Assembly (NCBI GenBank): GCA_016213505.1
Contig: JACRAF010000033.1
Span: 1-64,000, forward strand
Direction of reading: 5' to 3'
Source of the DNA: Devosia nanyangense
GTDB lineage: Bacteria > Pseudomonadota > Alphaproteobacteria > Rhizobiales > Devosiaceae
DNA: 64,000 nt
In this document: in pieces, positions 8,892 to 21,568 of the stretch
Position numbering within the stretch: the first letter of the stretch is position 1
Layout: every line of letters starts with the position of its first letter
The notes under the pieces: generated by a model
What the model saw: only the letters and a program-made list of their open reading frames with translations
The model's database searches: none
Told to the model about the DNA's origin: nothing
Translations under genes and position numbers: made by a program

Positions 8892-10529
8892 ATGGCGTCG
8901 AACCGCAAATCGCTCCTCAACACCATGATGAAGCATCGCAAGCGGCTCGACGATCAGCCGATGCGGCTGCTGTTCGCGCTCGATCCCAACCGCTTCAGGC
9001 GCTTCTCCGTGTCGGCGGGCGATCTCCTCCTCGACTACTCCAAGAACCGCATCGACGAAAAAGCGATGGATGCGCTGTTCGCCCTGGCGCGCGCCGCCGA
9101 TTTCGAGGGCCGGCGCAAGGCGATGTGGGCCGGCAAGCACATCAACAGTACCGAAGACCGCGCCGTCATGCACATGGCGCTGCGCTACCAGGGCGACAAG
9201 CCGGTCAAGATCGACGGCCGCGACGTGATGCCAGATGTGCGCGAAGTGCTGGCGCACATGAAGCTGTTCACCAGCCAGGTTCGCGACGGGACCATCCGGG
9301 GAACAACGGGAGAGAAGTTCACGGATATCGTCAACATCGGCATCGGCGGCTCCGACCTCGGCCCGGTGATGGCGACGCTGGCGCTGGCGCCCTATACGCG
9401 GCCGGATCTGCGCAGCCACTACGTCAGCAACGTCGATGGCGCGCAGCTGCACGACACGCTGCAACGCCTTGATCCAAAACGAACAATGTTCATCGTCGCG
9501 TCCAAGACCTTCACCACCGACGAGACGATGACCAATGCCGCCTCGGCCCGCGCCTGGGTCGCCACCGCGCTCGGCGACAAGGCGGTGAGCGACCATTTCG
9601 CGGCGGTCTCCACCAATCTCAAGGCCTGCGACGCCTTCGGCATCCGCGAGGACCGCATCTTCGGCTTCTGGGATTGGGTAGGCGGCCGCTATTCGGTGTG
9701 GTCGGCCATTGGGTTGCCGGTGGCGCTGGCCGTCGGCTTCGACAATTTCTCGGCGTTCCTCGCGGGCGCCTACGAAATGGACCAGCACTTCCTCAAGACC
9801 AGGCTCGAAAAGAACCTGCCGGTCATCATGGGCCTGCTCGGCGTCTGGTATCGCAACGCCTGGGGCTTTGCGACCCACGCGGTGCTGCCGTACGACCAGC
9901 GGCTCTCGCGCTTTCCGGCGTACCTGCAGCAGCAGGACATGGAGAGCAACGGCAAGCAGGTGAACCTCGAGGGCAAGCCGCTCGACTACGACAGCGGCCC
10001 GGTGATCTGGGGCGAGCCGGGCACCAACGGTCAGCACGCCTTCTACCAACTCATCCATCAAGGCACATCGGTCGTCCCCGCCGACTTCCTGATCGCCGCC
10101 AATCCGCACGAGGACATGGCGCCGCATCACGAAAAGCTGGTCGCCAATGTGCTGGCGCAGTCCGAAGCGCTGATGCTGGGCAAGACTAGGGAAGAGGTGG
10201 TGGCCGAGCTCACCGCACAGGGGCTCGACAAGGCGTCGATCAAGGCACTGACGCCGCACAAGATGTTCCCGGGCAACCGGCCCAGCAACACGCTGATTTA
10301 CCCCAAGCTGACGCCGGCGATGCTGGGCAGCCTCGTCGCGCTCTACGAGCATAAGGTGTTCGTGCAGGGCACGATCTGGAACGTCAATTCATACGATCAG
10401 TGGGGCGTCGAGCTCGGCAAGCAGCTGGCCAAGGCGATCCTGCCGAAGGTTCAGGGCACCGCCGCCAACACCGGCAACGACGCCTCGACCAAGGGACTGC
10501 TGGCGCACTACCACAAGCTGAGAGGATGA
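8892..10529 (+). CDS. pgi: Glucose-6-phosphate isomerase
   Basis: A cytoplasmic enzyme interconverting glucose-6-phosphate and fructose-6-phosphate. The 545-residue protein has both PGI signatures: [14 protein letters not shown] early, and [19 protein letters not shown] followed by [18 protein letters not shown] later; active-site Glu/His lie in [19 protein letters not shown] ([14 protein letters not shown]) and [10 protein letters not shown]. The start ATG at 8892 follows AAGGGAC. The spacing of only 11 bases after tgt suggests read-through from the queA-tgt unit. A weak hairpin follows the gene at 10601. No anomalies. Confidence 0.97.
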   Translation: MASNRKSLLNTMMKHRKRLDDQPMRLLFALDPNRFRRFSVSAGDLLLDYSKNRIDEKAMDALFALARAADFEGRRKAMWAGKHINSTEDRAVMHMALRYQGDKPVKIDGRDVMPDVREVLAHMKLFTSQVRDGTIRGTTGEKFTDIVNIGIGGSDLGPVMATLALAPYTRPDLRSHYVSNVDGAQLHDTLQRLDPKRTMFIVASKTFTTDETMTNAASARAWVATALGDKAVSDHFAAVSTNLKACDAFGIREDRIFGFWDWVGGRYSVWSAIGLPVALAVGFDNFSAFLAGAYEMDQHFLKTRLEKNLPVIMGLLGVWYRNAWGFATHAVLPYDQRLSRFPAYLQQQDMESNGKQVNLEGKPLDYDSGPVIWGEPGTNGQHAFYQLIHQGTSVVPADFLIAANPHEDMAPHHEKLVANVLAQSEALMLGKTREEVVAELTAQGLDKASIKALTPHKMFPGNRPSNTLIYPKLTPAMLGSLVALYEHKVFVQGTIWNVNSYDQWGVELGKQLAKAILPKVQGTAANTGNDASTKGLLAHYHKLRG

Positions 10530-10600
10530 TACGGCGCGGGCGGGACATGGACTCGTCTGCCTGCCATTCGAGCGTGGCTCTCATGGACTTCTCGCCTCAG

Positions 10601-10621
10601 ATCGCGCCACTGGCGCGATTT
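10601..10621 (+). terminator. Possible weak terminator after pgi
   Basis: An 8-bp perfect stem ATCGCGCC / GGCGCGAT with a 3-base loop is followed only by TTTG, so termination would be inefficient. The 294 bases between pgi and the tRNA otherwise hold only the tRNA promoter; I see no gene there. Confidence 0.4.
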
Positions 10622-10764
10622 GCCCTAGCGGGACGGCTCAAAGCGTTGGCCGGCGCGAGAAACCGGAAAAATCGCGCCACTTCCCTTGCCGCCGCGTCCG
10701 GTTGACGCGCGCCGCATCGAAAAGCTTAACGCGCAGAGCAGCTTGGGGTTGCGGCCGATTGCGG

Positions 10765-10792
10765 TTGACTTGAAAGGGTTCGCCGCTATGTT
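10765..10792 (+). promoter_or_regulatory. Sigma-70-type promoter of tRNA-Lys
   Basis: TTGACT at 10765-10770 and TATGTT at 10787-10792 are separated by 16 bases. Transcription would begin about 25 bases before the tRNA, as expected for a processed tRNA transcript. Confidence 0.6.
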
Positions 10793-10823
10793 CCGCCGCA
10801 ATCTGGTGGGCTTCCCCCAATGG

Positions 10824-10898
10824 GGGCCGGTAGCTCAGGGGTAGAGCATTCGACTTTTAATCGAATGGTCGCGGGTTCGATTCCCGCCCGGCCTACCA
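10824..10898 (+). tRNA. tRNA-Lys (anticodon TTT)
   Basis: The 75-base cloverleaf has a 7-bp acceptor stem GGGCCGG / CCGGCCT (one G-T pair), D arm GCTCAGGGGTAGAGC and anticodon stem TTCGA / TCGAA. The loop is CTTTTAA, so the anticodon is TTT. The T arm is GCGGG-TTCGATT-CCCGC and the CCA end is encoded. Confidence 0.95.
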
Positions 10899-10952
10899 CT
10901 TCCAAGTGCAGGTTGTTCCGTCGCCCTGCCGGCGGAACAATCGCGCTTCGAG

Positions 10953-11333
10953 TCACATGGCTCCGCTGTCGCCGGTGTCGCCAGTCGCTCCAGTGGCCCC
11001 CGTCGCCCCTGCCGCGCCAGTCGGGCCGGTTGCGCCGGTTGCGCCGGTCGAACCCGTGGCCCCGGTGGCTCCCGGGTCACCTTGCGCACCTACTCCGCCC
11101 GCGCCATGCGTGCCGCCGATATCGATGACCAGCGTCTCGTAGCGCTCCTGCGCGAGCAGCAGCAGCATGTGAGCAAAGCAGGCCTTGATCTCCTCGTCGG
11201 TCATCGGGCGATCGAGGCTGAGCGGGGCGCAACTGGCCGGGAGTTGCGTGGCGCTCTGGGCATAGGCGGAAGGATCGCCGGCAAGCAAGGCCGAGATGCC
11301 GATCAGGCCCGCGACTGCAGCTTTCTTTGACAT
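10953..11333 (-). CDS. Secreted collagen-like (Gly-X-Y) repeat protein, copy 1
   Basis: A 126-residue protein with three parts. A signal peptide ([19 protein letters not shown]...AYA) leads into a 45-residue head with a conserved Cys pair ([18 protein letters not shown]) and a helical tail. A collagen-like tract from about residue 82 holds roughly 15 uninterrupted Gly-X-Y triplets, mostly GAT with GDP, GST, GPT, GDT and GDS. The tract reaches the stop, with no C-terminal anchor. Such proteins form triple helices; Thr in the Y position is often glycosylated in other bacteria. Its neighbour on the same strand is a clear paralog 23 bases upstream, and a glycosyltransferase lies divergently behind both. 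Export is predicted; the function is unknown. Confidence 0.8.
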   Translation of the reverse strand: MSKKAAVAGLIGISALLAGDPSAYAQSATQLPASCAPLSLDRPMTDEEIKACFAHMLLLLAQERYETLVIDIGGTHGAGGVGAQGDPGATGATGSTGATGATGPTGAAGATGATGATGDTGDSGAM

Positions 11334-11356
11334 CGTGGCTACTCCATTTCCCGGCG

Positions 11357-11740
11357 CTAACCGATTGCGCCGGTATCACCGGTAGCGCCCGTCGCGCCAG
11401 TTGCGCCCGTCGCACCCGCCGGGCCGGTGGCTCCGGTCGCGCCCGTCGCCCCCGTTGCGCCGGTCGCTCCCGTGGTCCCGGGATCGCCCTTGGCGCCCCC
11501 GCCCATGCCCCCGCTGCCGGTGTTGATGAGGAGCGTCGCCCCGTATCTCTGGTCGGCGATCAGTTTCAGCATGTCGGCGAAACACGCCTTGATTTCGGCG
11601 TCGGTCATCGGGCGCTCGATCACGATCCCGGCGCAGCTTGCCGGAACCTCGATGTTGCTCTCGGCATACGCGGAGGGGGCGCCGGCAGCGAACAGGGCCG
11701 AGACCCCGATCAGGCCCGCAACTGCAGCTTTGTTTGACAT
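11357..11740 (-). CDS. Secreted collagen-like (Gly-X-Y) repeat protein, copy 2
   Basis: A 127-residue paralog of the previous entry with the same plan. The signal peptide is [20 protein letters not shown], cleaved near AYA. The head shares [24 protein letters not shown] and a QRY end with copy 1. Then come a Gly-rich link and about 15 collagen triplets, including runs of five and four GAT units split by GPA. The first of the two in transcription order, it has its start 103 bases from the divergent glycosyltransferase start. The near-identical leaders and heads with differing repeat order suggest a tandem duplication followed by repeat slippage. Unknown function; probably periplasmic or surface-exposed. 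Confidence 0.8.
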   Translation of the reverse strand: MSNKAAVAGLIGVSALFAAGAPSAYAESNIEVPASCAGIVIERPMTDAEIKACFADMLKLIADQRYGATLLINTGSGGMGGGAKGDPGTTGATGATGATGATGATGPAGATGATGATGATGDTGAIG

Positions 11741-11843
11741 GGTGCTGACTCCGTTTGTCGGGCGCCTATGCGCCCCCTTGAGGGACTCGTATGTCGCTCG
11801 CTACGATTCTGCTATTCGATGAGGCGCCGCGGCGGAGGAAACG

Positions 11844-12998
11844 GTGGAGCGACCCTTGGCAACACAAAAGACTATCGGCCTGGTGATGATCGTCAAGAAC
11901 GAGCAGCGCGTCATCAAACGCTGCCTCGACAGCGTCAGGCCGCTCTTGGACTATATCCTTATCATCGATACTGGTTCGACTGACGCAACCCGTGAATGCA
12001 TTCACGACTATTTGAAGGAAAGCCAGATAAGCGGGCGCGTACTGGAGCGTCCATGGGTCAATTTTGCTCACAACCGGAGCGAGGTGCTGGACGCGCTCCG
12101 GCAGGTCGAGACAGTCGACTACGCATTCACCATGGACGCCGACGAAACCCTGATCCTGGACACAGAATTGGACGTCGCGGCGTTCAAAGGCGGGCTGACG
12201 TCAGATGTGTACGACGTTCAGATATGGAACGGCAACACCATCTACCGGCGGCCGATGCTGTTCTCCAATCGGAAGCCTTTCGTTTACCGAGCGGTCCTGC
12301 ACGAATATCTCGAGATTCCGCCCGGCAGCAGTCGCTCCATCGCGGGCGGCATGCATGTGCTCGTCAGCTATGACGGCGCCCGCAGCACCAACCCGAACAA
12401 ATACCGCGACGACGCCGACCTCCTCAGCGAGGCGCTGCGCACCGAGACCGATCCGTTCCTGATCTCGCGCTACACGTTCTACCTGGCGCAGTCGCTGCGC
12501 GACGCCGGCGAGCCGCAGTTGGCCTACGACGCCTATCTGCGGCGGGCGGAGCAGGGGTTCTGGCAGGAAGAGGTCTATGTCAGCCTGCTGCGGGCAGCAC
12601 AGCTCTCCGAGGTCCTGAAACACCCCGTCGACCAGCAGATCGCCGCCTATCTCCGCGCTTACGATGTCGTGCCGGCGCGGGCGGAGGCTCTGCATGGCGC
12701 GGCGGCGGTTTGCCGGACGCACGGGCGTTATCATCTGGGCTATCTGCTTGCCCGGCAGGGGATCATGCTCGCCGAACCCGAGAATGGCCTGTTCCTCGAC
12801 CGTTCAGTCTACCAATACCGGATGCTCGACGAATTTCAGGTCAACGCCTATTGGGCCGGGCACTACCGCGAGAGCCTCGACGCAGCGGCGACGATCCTGC
12901 AGGGCGGCCACTTTCCCGACAGCGAGCGCCCGCGGCTTGTCGCCAACGCCGACTTCGCCATGCAGAAGCTGACCGCGCCTGCTCAGGGGCCCACCTGA
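11844..12998 (+). CDS. Family 2 glycosyltransferase with C-terminal helical repeats
   Basis: A 384-residue cytoplasmic enzyme. Residues 1-110 are a GT2 nucleotide-sugar domain: IGLVMIVKNEQRVIKRCLDS, then ILIIDTGSTDATREC and the metal-binding DxD as FTMDADETLIL. The region after residue 200 is helix-rich (YLAQSLRDAGEPQLAYDAYLRRAEQGFWQEE) and resembles TPR repeats. This plan is known in protein O- or S-glycosyltransferases such as SunS and in some polysaccharide enzymes. The start is GTG at 11844, five bases after GGAGG. It overlaps the next gene by one base and diverges from the collagen-like pair, whose Thr-rich triplets are an attractive, unproven substrate. Confidence 0.82.
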   Translation: MERPLATQKTIGLVMIVKNEQRVIKRCLDSVRPLLDYILIIDTGSTDATRECIHDYLKESQISGRVLERPWVNFAHNRSEVLDALRQVETVDYAFTMDADETLILDTELDVAAFKGGLTSDVYDVQIWNGNTIYRRPMLFSNRKPFVYRAVLHEYLEIPPGSSRSIAGGMHVLVSYDGARSTNPNKYRDDADLLSEALRTETDPFLISRYTFYLAQSLRDAGEPQLAYDAYLRRAEQGFWQEEVYVSLLRAAQLSEVLKHPVDQQIAAYLRAYDVVPARAEALHGAAAVCRTHGRYHLGYLLARQGIMLAEPENGLFLDRSVYQYRMLDEFQVNAYWAGHYRESLDAAATILQGGHFPDSERPRLVANADFAMQKLTAPAQGPT

Positions 12999-13534
12999 TG
13001 GCCGTCCGCCCCGCCAGCACCAGAGACCTCGACGGACCGACCGGCCGAACCTGGGACGAGTGGCTGGGATTCTTCGAGCAGGGGAAATTCGCGACCCTGT
13101 CGCATGGCGAAATCGCGCAGCGCCTCCACGATGCCGGAGTGCCGGATTGGTGGAGCCAGATGCTGACCGTCGCCTACGAGCAGCATATCGGCCGCCGGGT
13201 GCCCGGACAGAACGCGGCGGGCGATTTCTCGACCTCGGTCAGTCTCACGGTCGACGGCGGGACGGCCACGGTCGCCGATCGCATCCGGACATCGCTCAAC
13301 AAGCTCAACTCGATCGACGGTGTCGCCTTCGCGAAGACGGCGACCGCGTCGGATACGCCGAAGCGATCCTACTGGCGCGCCGCGCTGGCCGACGGCACGA
13401 AAGTGCAGATCGCCTTCGAGCCGCGCGCCGACAGCAGGACGTCGGTGAACGCCACGCACGACAAACTCGATTCGGCAGTATCGGCGGAGCGTTGGCGCGC
13501 CTTCTGGAAGCAAAAGCTCAGCTCGTTCAGTTGA
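12998..13534 (+). CDS. Conserved hypothetical protein, possibly SRPBCC-like
   Basis: A 178-residue soluble protein coupled to the glycosyltransferase by a TGATG overlap. The opening RDLDGPTGRTWDEWLGFFEQ and the central VPDWWSQMLTVAYEQHIGRRVPGQ are conserved in a family I recall only as hypothetical or DUF-type proteins. The second half (residues 70-170) alternates strands and a final helix, as in SRPBCC/AHSA1-like domains (FSTSVSLTVDGG, WRAALADGTKVQIAFEPR, HDKLDSAVSAERWRAFWKQKL). No signal or membrane segment is visible. Its 3' end overlaps the convergent SPOR-like gene by 8 bases. Function unknown. Confidence 0.7.
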   Translation: MAVRPASTRDLDGPTGRTWDEWLGFFEQGKFATLSHGEIAQRLHDAGVPDWWSQMLTVAYEQHIGRRVPGQNAAGDFSTSVSLTVDGGTATVADRIRTSLNKLNSIDGVAFAKTATASDTPKRSYWRAALADGTKVQIAFEPRADSRTSVNATHDKLDSAVSAERWRAFWKQKLSSFS

Positions 13535-14276
13535 GCAGCGGCAGCGGATCGCCGATGAACGGGACACTGGCGCAGGCGATGCCGATACGCGCCATTCGTC
13601 CGCACAACTGGCGGGCATCCGCCTCGGAGGCGATCGGTCCAGCGACCAGCCGCTTGCCGGGGCCACCCTCGACATTGGCGACCAGCGGGCCGAGCCCGAT
13701 GAGCAGCGTGCCGATCTTGTCGCTCATCGATTGCCAGGCGAGCTCTGCCTCGGCGGCGTCGATTGGCGGTCCGAGCGCAATGCCGAAGGCGCTCGAATCC
13801 GGGGTCACGCCGGTCAGCGCCTGCGGCATCGGCTGCGATAGCGTTTCGGCCGGCGCTGTTGTATCTCCGCTCAGCGGTGTCTGCGTGTAGCTGACCGAGC
13901 CGCCGTCGACGTCAAAGCTGGTGGTTGTGCCGCCGCCGGTCGAGGCGGTGGTGCCGCGGTCGACATCGGCGTCGGCGGGGATCGCCTCCAGCAGCCTCGG
14001 GATGGACAGTTCGAGCGCCCCGACGCGCCGCGTCACCTGGCCGTTCGACTGCTCGTTGAGCATGAAGCGCTGCAGCAGCACGGTGTTCTGCTGACGCAGT
14101 TCGGCCGCTTCGGCTCCCAGTTCGGCGATTTCTCCGCGCAACTGGTTGAGGTTGGCGCCGTCGAGGCGCGAGGCGTGGAGACCGCCCAGGATGCTGTTGG
14201 GGATCATGGCCGAGATGTTGGCGGAAAGCACCGCAATGCCCCACGCCACAAGGGCGACGACGCCCCAGACGTTCAC
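13527..14276 (-). CDS. Membrane-anchored SPOR-like protein
   Basis: A 249-residue protein with one N-terminal membrane helix (WGVVALVAWGIAVLSANISA). Next is a coiled coil of about 50 residues (LNQLRGEIAELGAEAAELRQQNTVLLQRF), a low-complexity Thr/Ser/Pro linker and a C-terminal SPOR-like domain. SPOR character is seen in KRLVAGPIASEADARQLCGRM...CASVPFIGDPL. SPOR domains bind denuded septal peptidoglycan, so a cell-envelope or division role is possible. The GTG at 14276 is preceded by GGGGAACGG; the frame stays open upstream on this strand, but that part lies opposite glmU and was rejected. It is divergent from glmU. Confidence 0.7.
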   Translation of the reverse strand: MNVWGVVALVAWGIAVLSANISAMIPNSILGGLHASRLDGANLNQLRGEIAELGAEAAELRQQNTVLLQRFMLNEQSNGQVTRRVGALELSIPRLLEAIPADADVDRGTTASTGGGTTTSFDVDGGSVSYTQTPLSGDTTAPAETLSQPMPQALTGVTPDSSAFGIALGPPIDAAEAELAWQSMSDKIGTLLIGLGPLVANVEGGPGKRLVAGPIASEADARQLCGRMARIGIACASVPFIGDPLPLLN

Positions 14277-14441
14277 GTCCGTTCCCCGGAACTGGTCCGC
14301 CGCCTTCGCCAAATCGATGCCCCGCCGCGCCTCGCCGAATCGCGCCGCCCAGCAGAGTTTACCATCGCGGCGATGTAATGGTTTCCCAACACGTTGCTGC
14401 CATAAAATGAGGCGAAATCTGGGGTGGAAAACGGGGCGGGC

Positions 14442-15796
14442 ATGGCCGAATTGTTGTCGATCATTCTGGCGGCGGGCGAGGGCACCCGCATGCGATCGGC
14501 GACGCCGAAGGTTTTGCATCAGGTCGGCGGGCTGCCGATGGTGTCGCACGCCATCCGTGCCGCCCAAGCGGCCGGCGCCAGCAGCATTGCCGTCGTGATC
14601 GGCCCGAACCATGAGAGCATCAGCGCCGTCGTCATGGCCGTCTCGCCCTCGGCCAGAGTGTATGAGCAGACCGAACGCCTCGGCACCGGTCATGCCGTGC
14701 GGCAGGCGCGGCCGGCATTCGAGACGGCGAGCGGCAATGTCATCGTGCTCTACGCCGACACCCCGCTGGTGACGCCCGCCACGATGGCGTCGATCGTTGC
14801 GAGGCTCGAGGCCGGGGCCGACATCGTGGTGGTCGGCTTCGAGCCCGACGACCCGTCCGGCTACGGGCGGCTGCTTACCGAAGGCGACCGCTTGCTGGCC
14901 ATCCGCGAGCACAAGGACGCGACCGAGGCCGAACGCGCCATCGGGCTGGTCAATTCGGGCATCATCGGCTTCCGGAGCGCGACGCTGCGGGCCGTCATCG
15001 ACCGCATCGGCAACGACAACGCCAAGGGCGAGTTCTACCTGACGGACGCAATCGAGCTCGCCACCGCCGACAAGCGCAAGGTCGAGTACACCGTCGCCGA
15101 CGCCATGGAAGTGATCGGCGTCGACGATCGCAGCAAGCTCGCCAAGGCTGAAACGCAATTCCAGGAGCTGCGACGCGACGACTTCATGAGGGCCGGCGTG
15201 ACGCTCAAGGATCCGGCGACCATTCATTTCTCGTGGGACACCGAGATCGGCCGCGACGTGACCATCTGGCCCAATGTGGTGTTTGGCCCCGGAGTGAGGA
15301 TCGGCGCCGACGTCGAAATCCGCTCGTTCTGCGACATCGAGCAGGCGGTGATCGGCGAGGGCGCCAGCATCGGTCCGTTCGCACGCATTCGCGGCGGCGC
15401 GGAGGTCGGGCCGGACGTGCACCTGGGCAATTTCGTCGAAGTGAAGAAATCGAGGATCGGCGCCGGCACCAAGGCCGGGCATCTGAGCTACCTCGGCGAC
15501 GCGGTGATCGGCGCGAGGACCAACATTGGCGCCGGAACCATCACCTGCAACTATGACGGCGTGAACAAGGACGTGACGACCATCGGCGACGACGTCTTCA
15601 TCGGCTCGAATGCGTCGCTGGTGGCACCGGTGACGATCGGCGACGGCGCCTATACGGCGTCGGGCAGCGTCATCACCGAGGACGTGCCGGCCGGGGCCGT
15701 CGCCTTCGGCCGGGCGCGGCAGGTCAACAAATCGGACTATGCGCCGAAACTGCGTGAGCAAGCGCTCGCGAAAAGGGCTCAGAAGGGAAAACGCTG

Positions 15797-15797
<1 letters not shown>
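14442..15797 (+). CDS. glmU: Bifunctional GlcNAc-1-P uridyltransferase / GlcN-1-P acetyltransferase
   Basis: GlmU makes UDP-GlcNAc, the precursor of peptidoglycan and lipid A, from glucosamine-1-phosphate. The N-terminal pyrophosphorylase domain has IILAAGEGTRMRSATPKVLHQVGG and YADTPLV. From about residue 245 the left-handed beta-helix acetyltransferase domain follows with hexapeptide repeats (VTIWPNVVFGPGVRIGADVEI, GAGTITCNYDGVNK, VFIGSNASLVAPVTIGDGAY). The start ATG at 14442 is preferred to a GTG at 14424, because family members begin a few residues before the LAAG motif. It overlaps glmS by one base (TGATG), so the first and last hexosamine steps are co-expressed. Confidence 0.97.
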
Positions 15798-17623
<1,826 letters not shown>

Positions 17624-17666
17624 CCCGCTCTTGCCAATGGCGGAAGGTCGTGCGAACTCGCCCGCT

Positions 17667-18923
17667 ATGACCGCCGCGATCACCATCACGCCACCGAACC
17701 ACCCGCTCACTGGCCGCGTCATACCGCCCGGTTCGAAGTCGATCACCAATCGCGCGCTGCTGCTCGCGGCGCTGGCCAAGGGCACGAGCCGGCTGACCGG
17801 GGCGCTCAAGAGCAAGGACACCTCGCTGATGGCCGCGGCGCTCCGGCAGATGGGCGTTGCCATTGATGAGCCGGACGCGACCAGCTTTGTTGTCATCAGT
17901 TCGGGCAAGCTCAGCGCGCCATCCGGCCCGCTGATGCTCGGCAATGCCGGCACCGCGGTGCGCTTCCTCACCGCTGCGGTCTCCCTCGTGGAGGGCACTG
18001 TCGTCGTCGACGGCGACGAGGCCATGCGCAAGCGGCCGATCGGCCCGCTGGTCGATGCGCTGCGCATGCTCGGCATCGATGCATCCTCTCCCACCGGCTG
18101 TCCGCCGGTCACCATCCACGGCAACGGCCGCTTCGGCTCCGGCCGGGTCGAGATCGACGGCAGTCTGTCGAGCCAGTACGTCTCGGCGCTGCTGATGGCG
18201 GCGCCATTCGGTGAAGGTCCGATCGATGTCGCACTCACCGGCAAAGACCTCGACGCGCGCGGCTATGTCGATCTCACCGTCGCGGCGATGACGGCGTTCG
18301 GGGCAAGGGTCTCGCAGGTCGATCACACCACCTGGCGCGTCGAGCCGACCGGCTATGTCGCCACCGATTTCGCCATCGAGCCCGACGCATCCGCTGCGAC
18401 GTATCTATGGGCCGCGGAAGCGTTGACCGGTGGCAGTATCGACCTCGGCGTGCCGATGGAGGCGTTCACCCAGCCCGATGCACAGGCGGCGAGGTTCATC
18501 AGGATGTTCCCGCGCATGCCGGCCGTGATCGACGGCTCGCAGATGCAGGACGCCGTTCCAACGCTGGCGGTGCTGGCGGCATTCAACGATACGCCGGTGC
18601 GCTTCACGGGCATCGCCAATCTGCGCGTCAAGGAATGCGACCGCGTTTCGGCGCTTGCCACCGAACTGAGCCGCATCCGGCCGGACCTTGCGATCGAGGA
18701 CGGCGACGATCTGCTGGTCGCGTCCGACCCCAAGCTCGCAGGACAAACCCTGCCGGCGCGGATCGAGACCTATGCCGACCACCGTATCGCCATGAGCTTG
18801 GCGCTCGCCGGCCTCAGGATCGGCGGCATCACCATTCTCGACCCGGACTGTGTTGGGAAGACCTATCCCGGCTATTGGGACGCGCTGCGCTCGCTCGGCG
18901 TGGAGCTTGGCCCCGCCGGTTAA
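17667..18923 (+). CDS. aroA: 3-phosphoshikimate 1-carboxyvinyltransferase (EPSP synthase), class I-like
   Basis: EPSPS joins shikimate-3-phosphate and PEP in the aromatic amino-acid pathway. The protein has PPGSKSITNRALLLAALAKG (PEP/S3P-binding), LGNAGTAVRFLTAAV, GSLSSQYVSALLMAAP, LRVKECDRVSALATEL and YADHRIAMSLALAG. These resemble the class I (E. coli-type) enzyme, while many rhizobia carry class II enzymes with GNAATG-type motifs, so this may be an additional or replacement copy. The residue matching E. coli Pro101 is Phe. The start at 17667 (418 residues) is tentative: an in-frame ATG lies at 17637 and a TTG at 17631, none with a good ribosome site. The 3' end overlaps the convergent GGDEF gene. 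Confidence 0.9.
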   Translation: MTAAITITPPNHPLTGRVIPPGSKSITNRALLLAALAKGTSRLTGALKSKDTSLMAAALRQMGVAIDEPDATSFVVISSGKLSAPSGPLMLGNAGTAVRFLTAAVSLVEGTVVVDGDEAMRKRPIGPLVDALRMLGIDASSPTGCPPVTIHGNGRFGSGRVEIDGSLSSQYVSALLMAAPFGEGPIDVALTGKDLDARGYVDLTVAAMTAFGARVSQVDHTTWRVEPTGYVATDFAIEPDASAATYLWAAEALTGGSIDLGVPMEAFTQPDAQAARFIRMFPRMPAVIDGSQMQDAVPTLAVLAAFNDTPVRFTGIANLRVKECDRVSALATELSRIRPDLAIEDGDDLLVASDPKLAGQTLPARIETYADHRIAMSLALAGLRIGGITILDPDCVGKTYPGYWDALRSLGVELGPAG

Positions 18924-19972
18924 GCTGCGATGATGCGGTCGTCGTCCTTGAGCTCGGTCTCGCTGAACACGCGGTTGCGGCCGGCGTGCTTGGCGGCATA
19001 GAGGCAGCGGTCGGTGCGTTCGATCAGCGAGGAGGTCGTGTCGCCGGGCCGGTAGGCGGCGACGCCGAACGAGGCGGTGATGCGGCCGAGCTTCTCGTTG
19101 GTCGAGCGCTTCAGCAACTCCTTGGCCTGCACGGCCTTGCGGATGTTGTCGGCGACGATGATGGCGCCCTCGAGATCGGTCTCTGGCAGGATCGCGACGA
19201 ACTCCTCGCCGCCATAGCGGGCCGCCATGTCCTTGCCCTTGATGTTGGATTTGAGCGTCATCGCCACCAGCCGAAGCACCTGGTCGCCGGTCTGGTGACC
19301 CCAGGTGTCGTTGAAACGCTTGAAGTGGTCGATGTCGAGCAGCATCAGACAGAGGGGCTGGCCGCCGCCGCTCGCGTCGGCAAAGGCCTTCAGCATGCCC
19401 TCGTCGAACGACTTCCGGTTGAAGATCTTGGTCAGCGGATCGAGCATCGACTCGCGCCGGACTTCGTCGAGGTCGCGCTGCAGCGCCGAGATGTCGTCGC
19501 GCGAGGCTTCGAGCTTCTGCTCGAGCTGGGCGTTGGCATCCTGCATCCGCCGGGTTTCACCGAGCAGCCGCTGCGCCATCATCCGGAGCTGCGGCTCGTC
19601 CATCTCTTGGCCGAGGTCGCCGCTCGCCGATTGCAGCGTGCCGGAATAGGCATTGGCCGTCGCCATCGCGGTGTCGATCGCGTCGTGCACGGCCTCGATG
19701 CGGTTCGCCATGCGCTCGGAGACGCTTGAGATGCGCTCGTTGGCGTCCTGCGATTTGAGGAATTCGTTGTAGAGGCGCTCGGCCAGCTCCGCCGTCGCAG
19801 TGCCGTCGCGGAAGACCTGGTTGATGCGCTGGTTGAGCGTCGGGTTGACGCCAGTGGCGTAGGTGTAGAGCAGCTCATAGAACTGCGGATAGGGCGGGAT
19901 TTGGCCCCGCTTCAGCAGGTCCATCGCGGAGCTCGCGTAGCCGAGGGCGCGCCTGAATTCCTGTTCCGACAC
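18920..19972 (-). CDS. Diguanylate cyclase (GGDEF domain)
   Basis: A predicted soluble cyclase making the second messenger cyclic di-GMP. The N-terminal 180 residues are helical, with ALGYASSAMDLLKRGQIPPYPQFYELLYTYATG as a conserved opening and a coiled coil (RRMQDANAQLEQKLEASRDDISALQRDLDE) leading into the GGDEF domain. The catalytic motif RYGGEEF and SMLDPLTKIFNRKSFDE are intact. The allosteric RxxD inhibitory site is KGKD here, so product inhibition may be weak. No membrane helix is visible. The GTG at 19972 follows GGGGGCATA; an upstream GTG at 19999 adds nine residues. Its stop overlaps the aroA stop from the opposite strand. Confidence 0.9.
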   Translation of the reverse strand: MSEQEFRRALGYASSAMDLLKRGQIPPYPQFYELLYTYATGVNPTLNQRINQVFRDGTATAELAERLYNEFLKSQDANERISSVSERMANRIEAVHDAIDTAMATANAYSGTLQSASGDLGQEMDEPQLRMMAQRLLGETRRMQDANAQLEQKLEASRDDISALQRDLDEVRRESMLDPLTKIFNRKSFDEGMLKAFADASGGGQPLCLMLLDIDHFKRFNDTWGHQTGDQVLRLVAMTLKSNIKGKDMAARYGGEEFVAILPETDLEGAIIVADNIRKAVQAKELLKRSTNEKLGRITASFGVAAYRPGDTTSSLIERTDRCLYAAKHAGRNRVFSETELKDDDRIIAA

Positions 19973-20113
19973 TATGCCCCCGTCGTCGCCTGGACCCACT
20001 CGTCGACTTTGTTACTTTTCGGATAAGTCAATTAATGTGCAGTAAAAGTTGCGGCCGTACGGGCTCTATCGATCGATTGTTGATCTCATCGCTAATACGA
20101 AATCGCTGCCAAA

Positions 20114-21568
<1,455 letters not shown>

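Noticed and set aside
10973..11480. Low-complexity DNA in the collagen-like genes read as a simple satellite repeat
   Set aside because: The period-9 pattern is explained by Gly-Ala-Thr codons on the minus strand within two good coding frames with signal peptides.
14277..15761. Very long open frame on the minus strand opposite glmU
   Set aside because: It is an in-frame extension of the SPOR-like gene through the antisense of glmU; the content is His/Arg/Asp-rich shadow translation typical of high-GC codon bias, with no family similarity.
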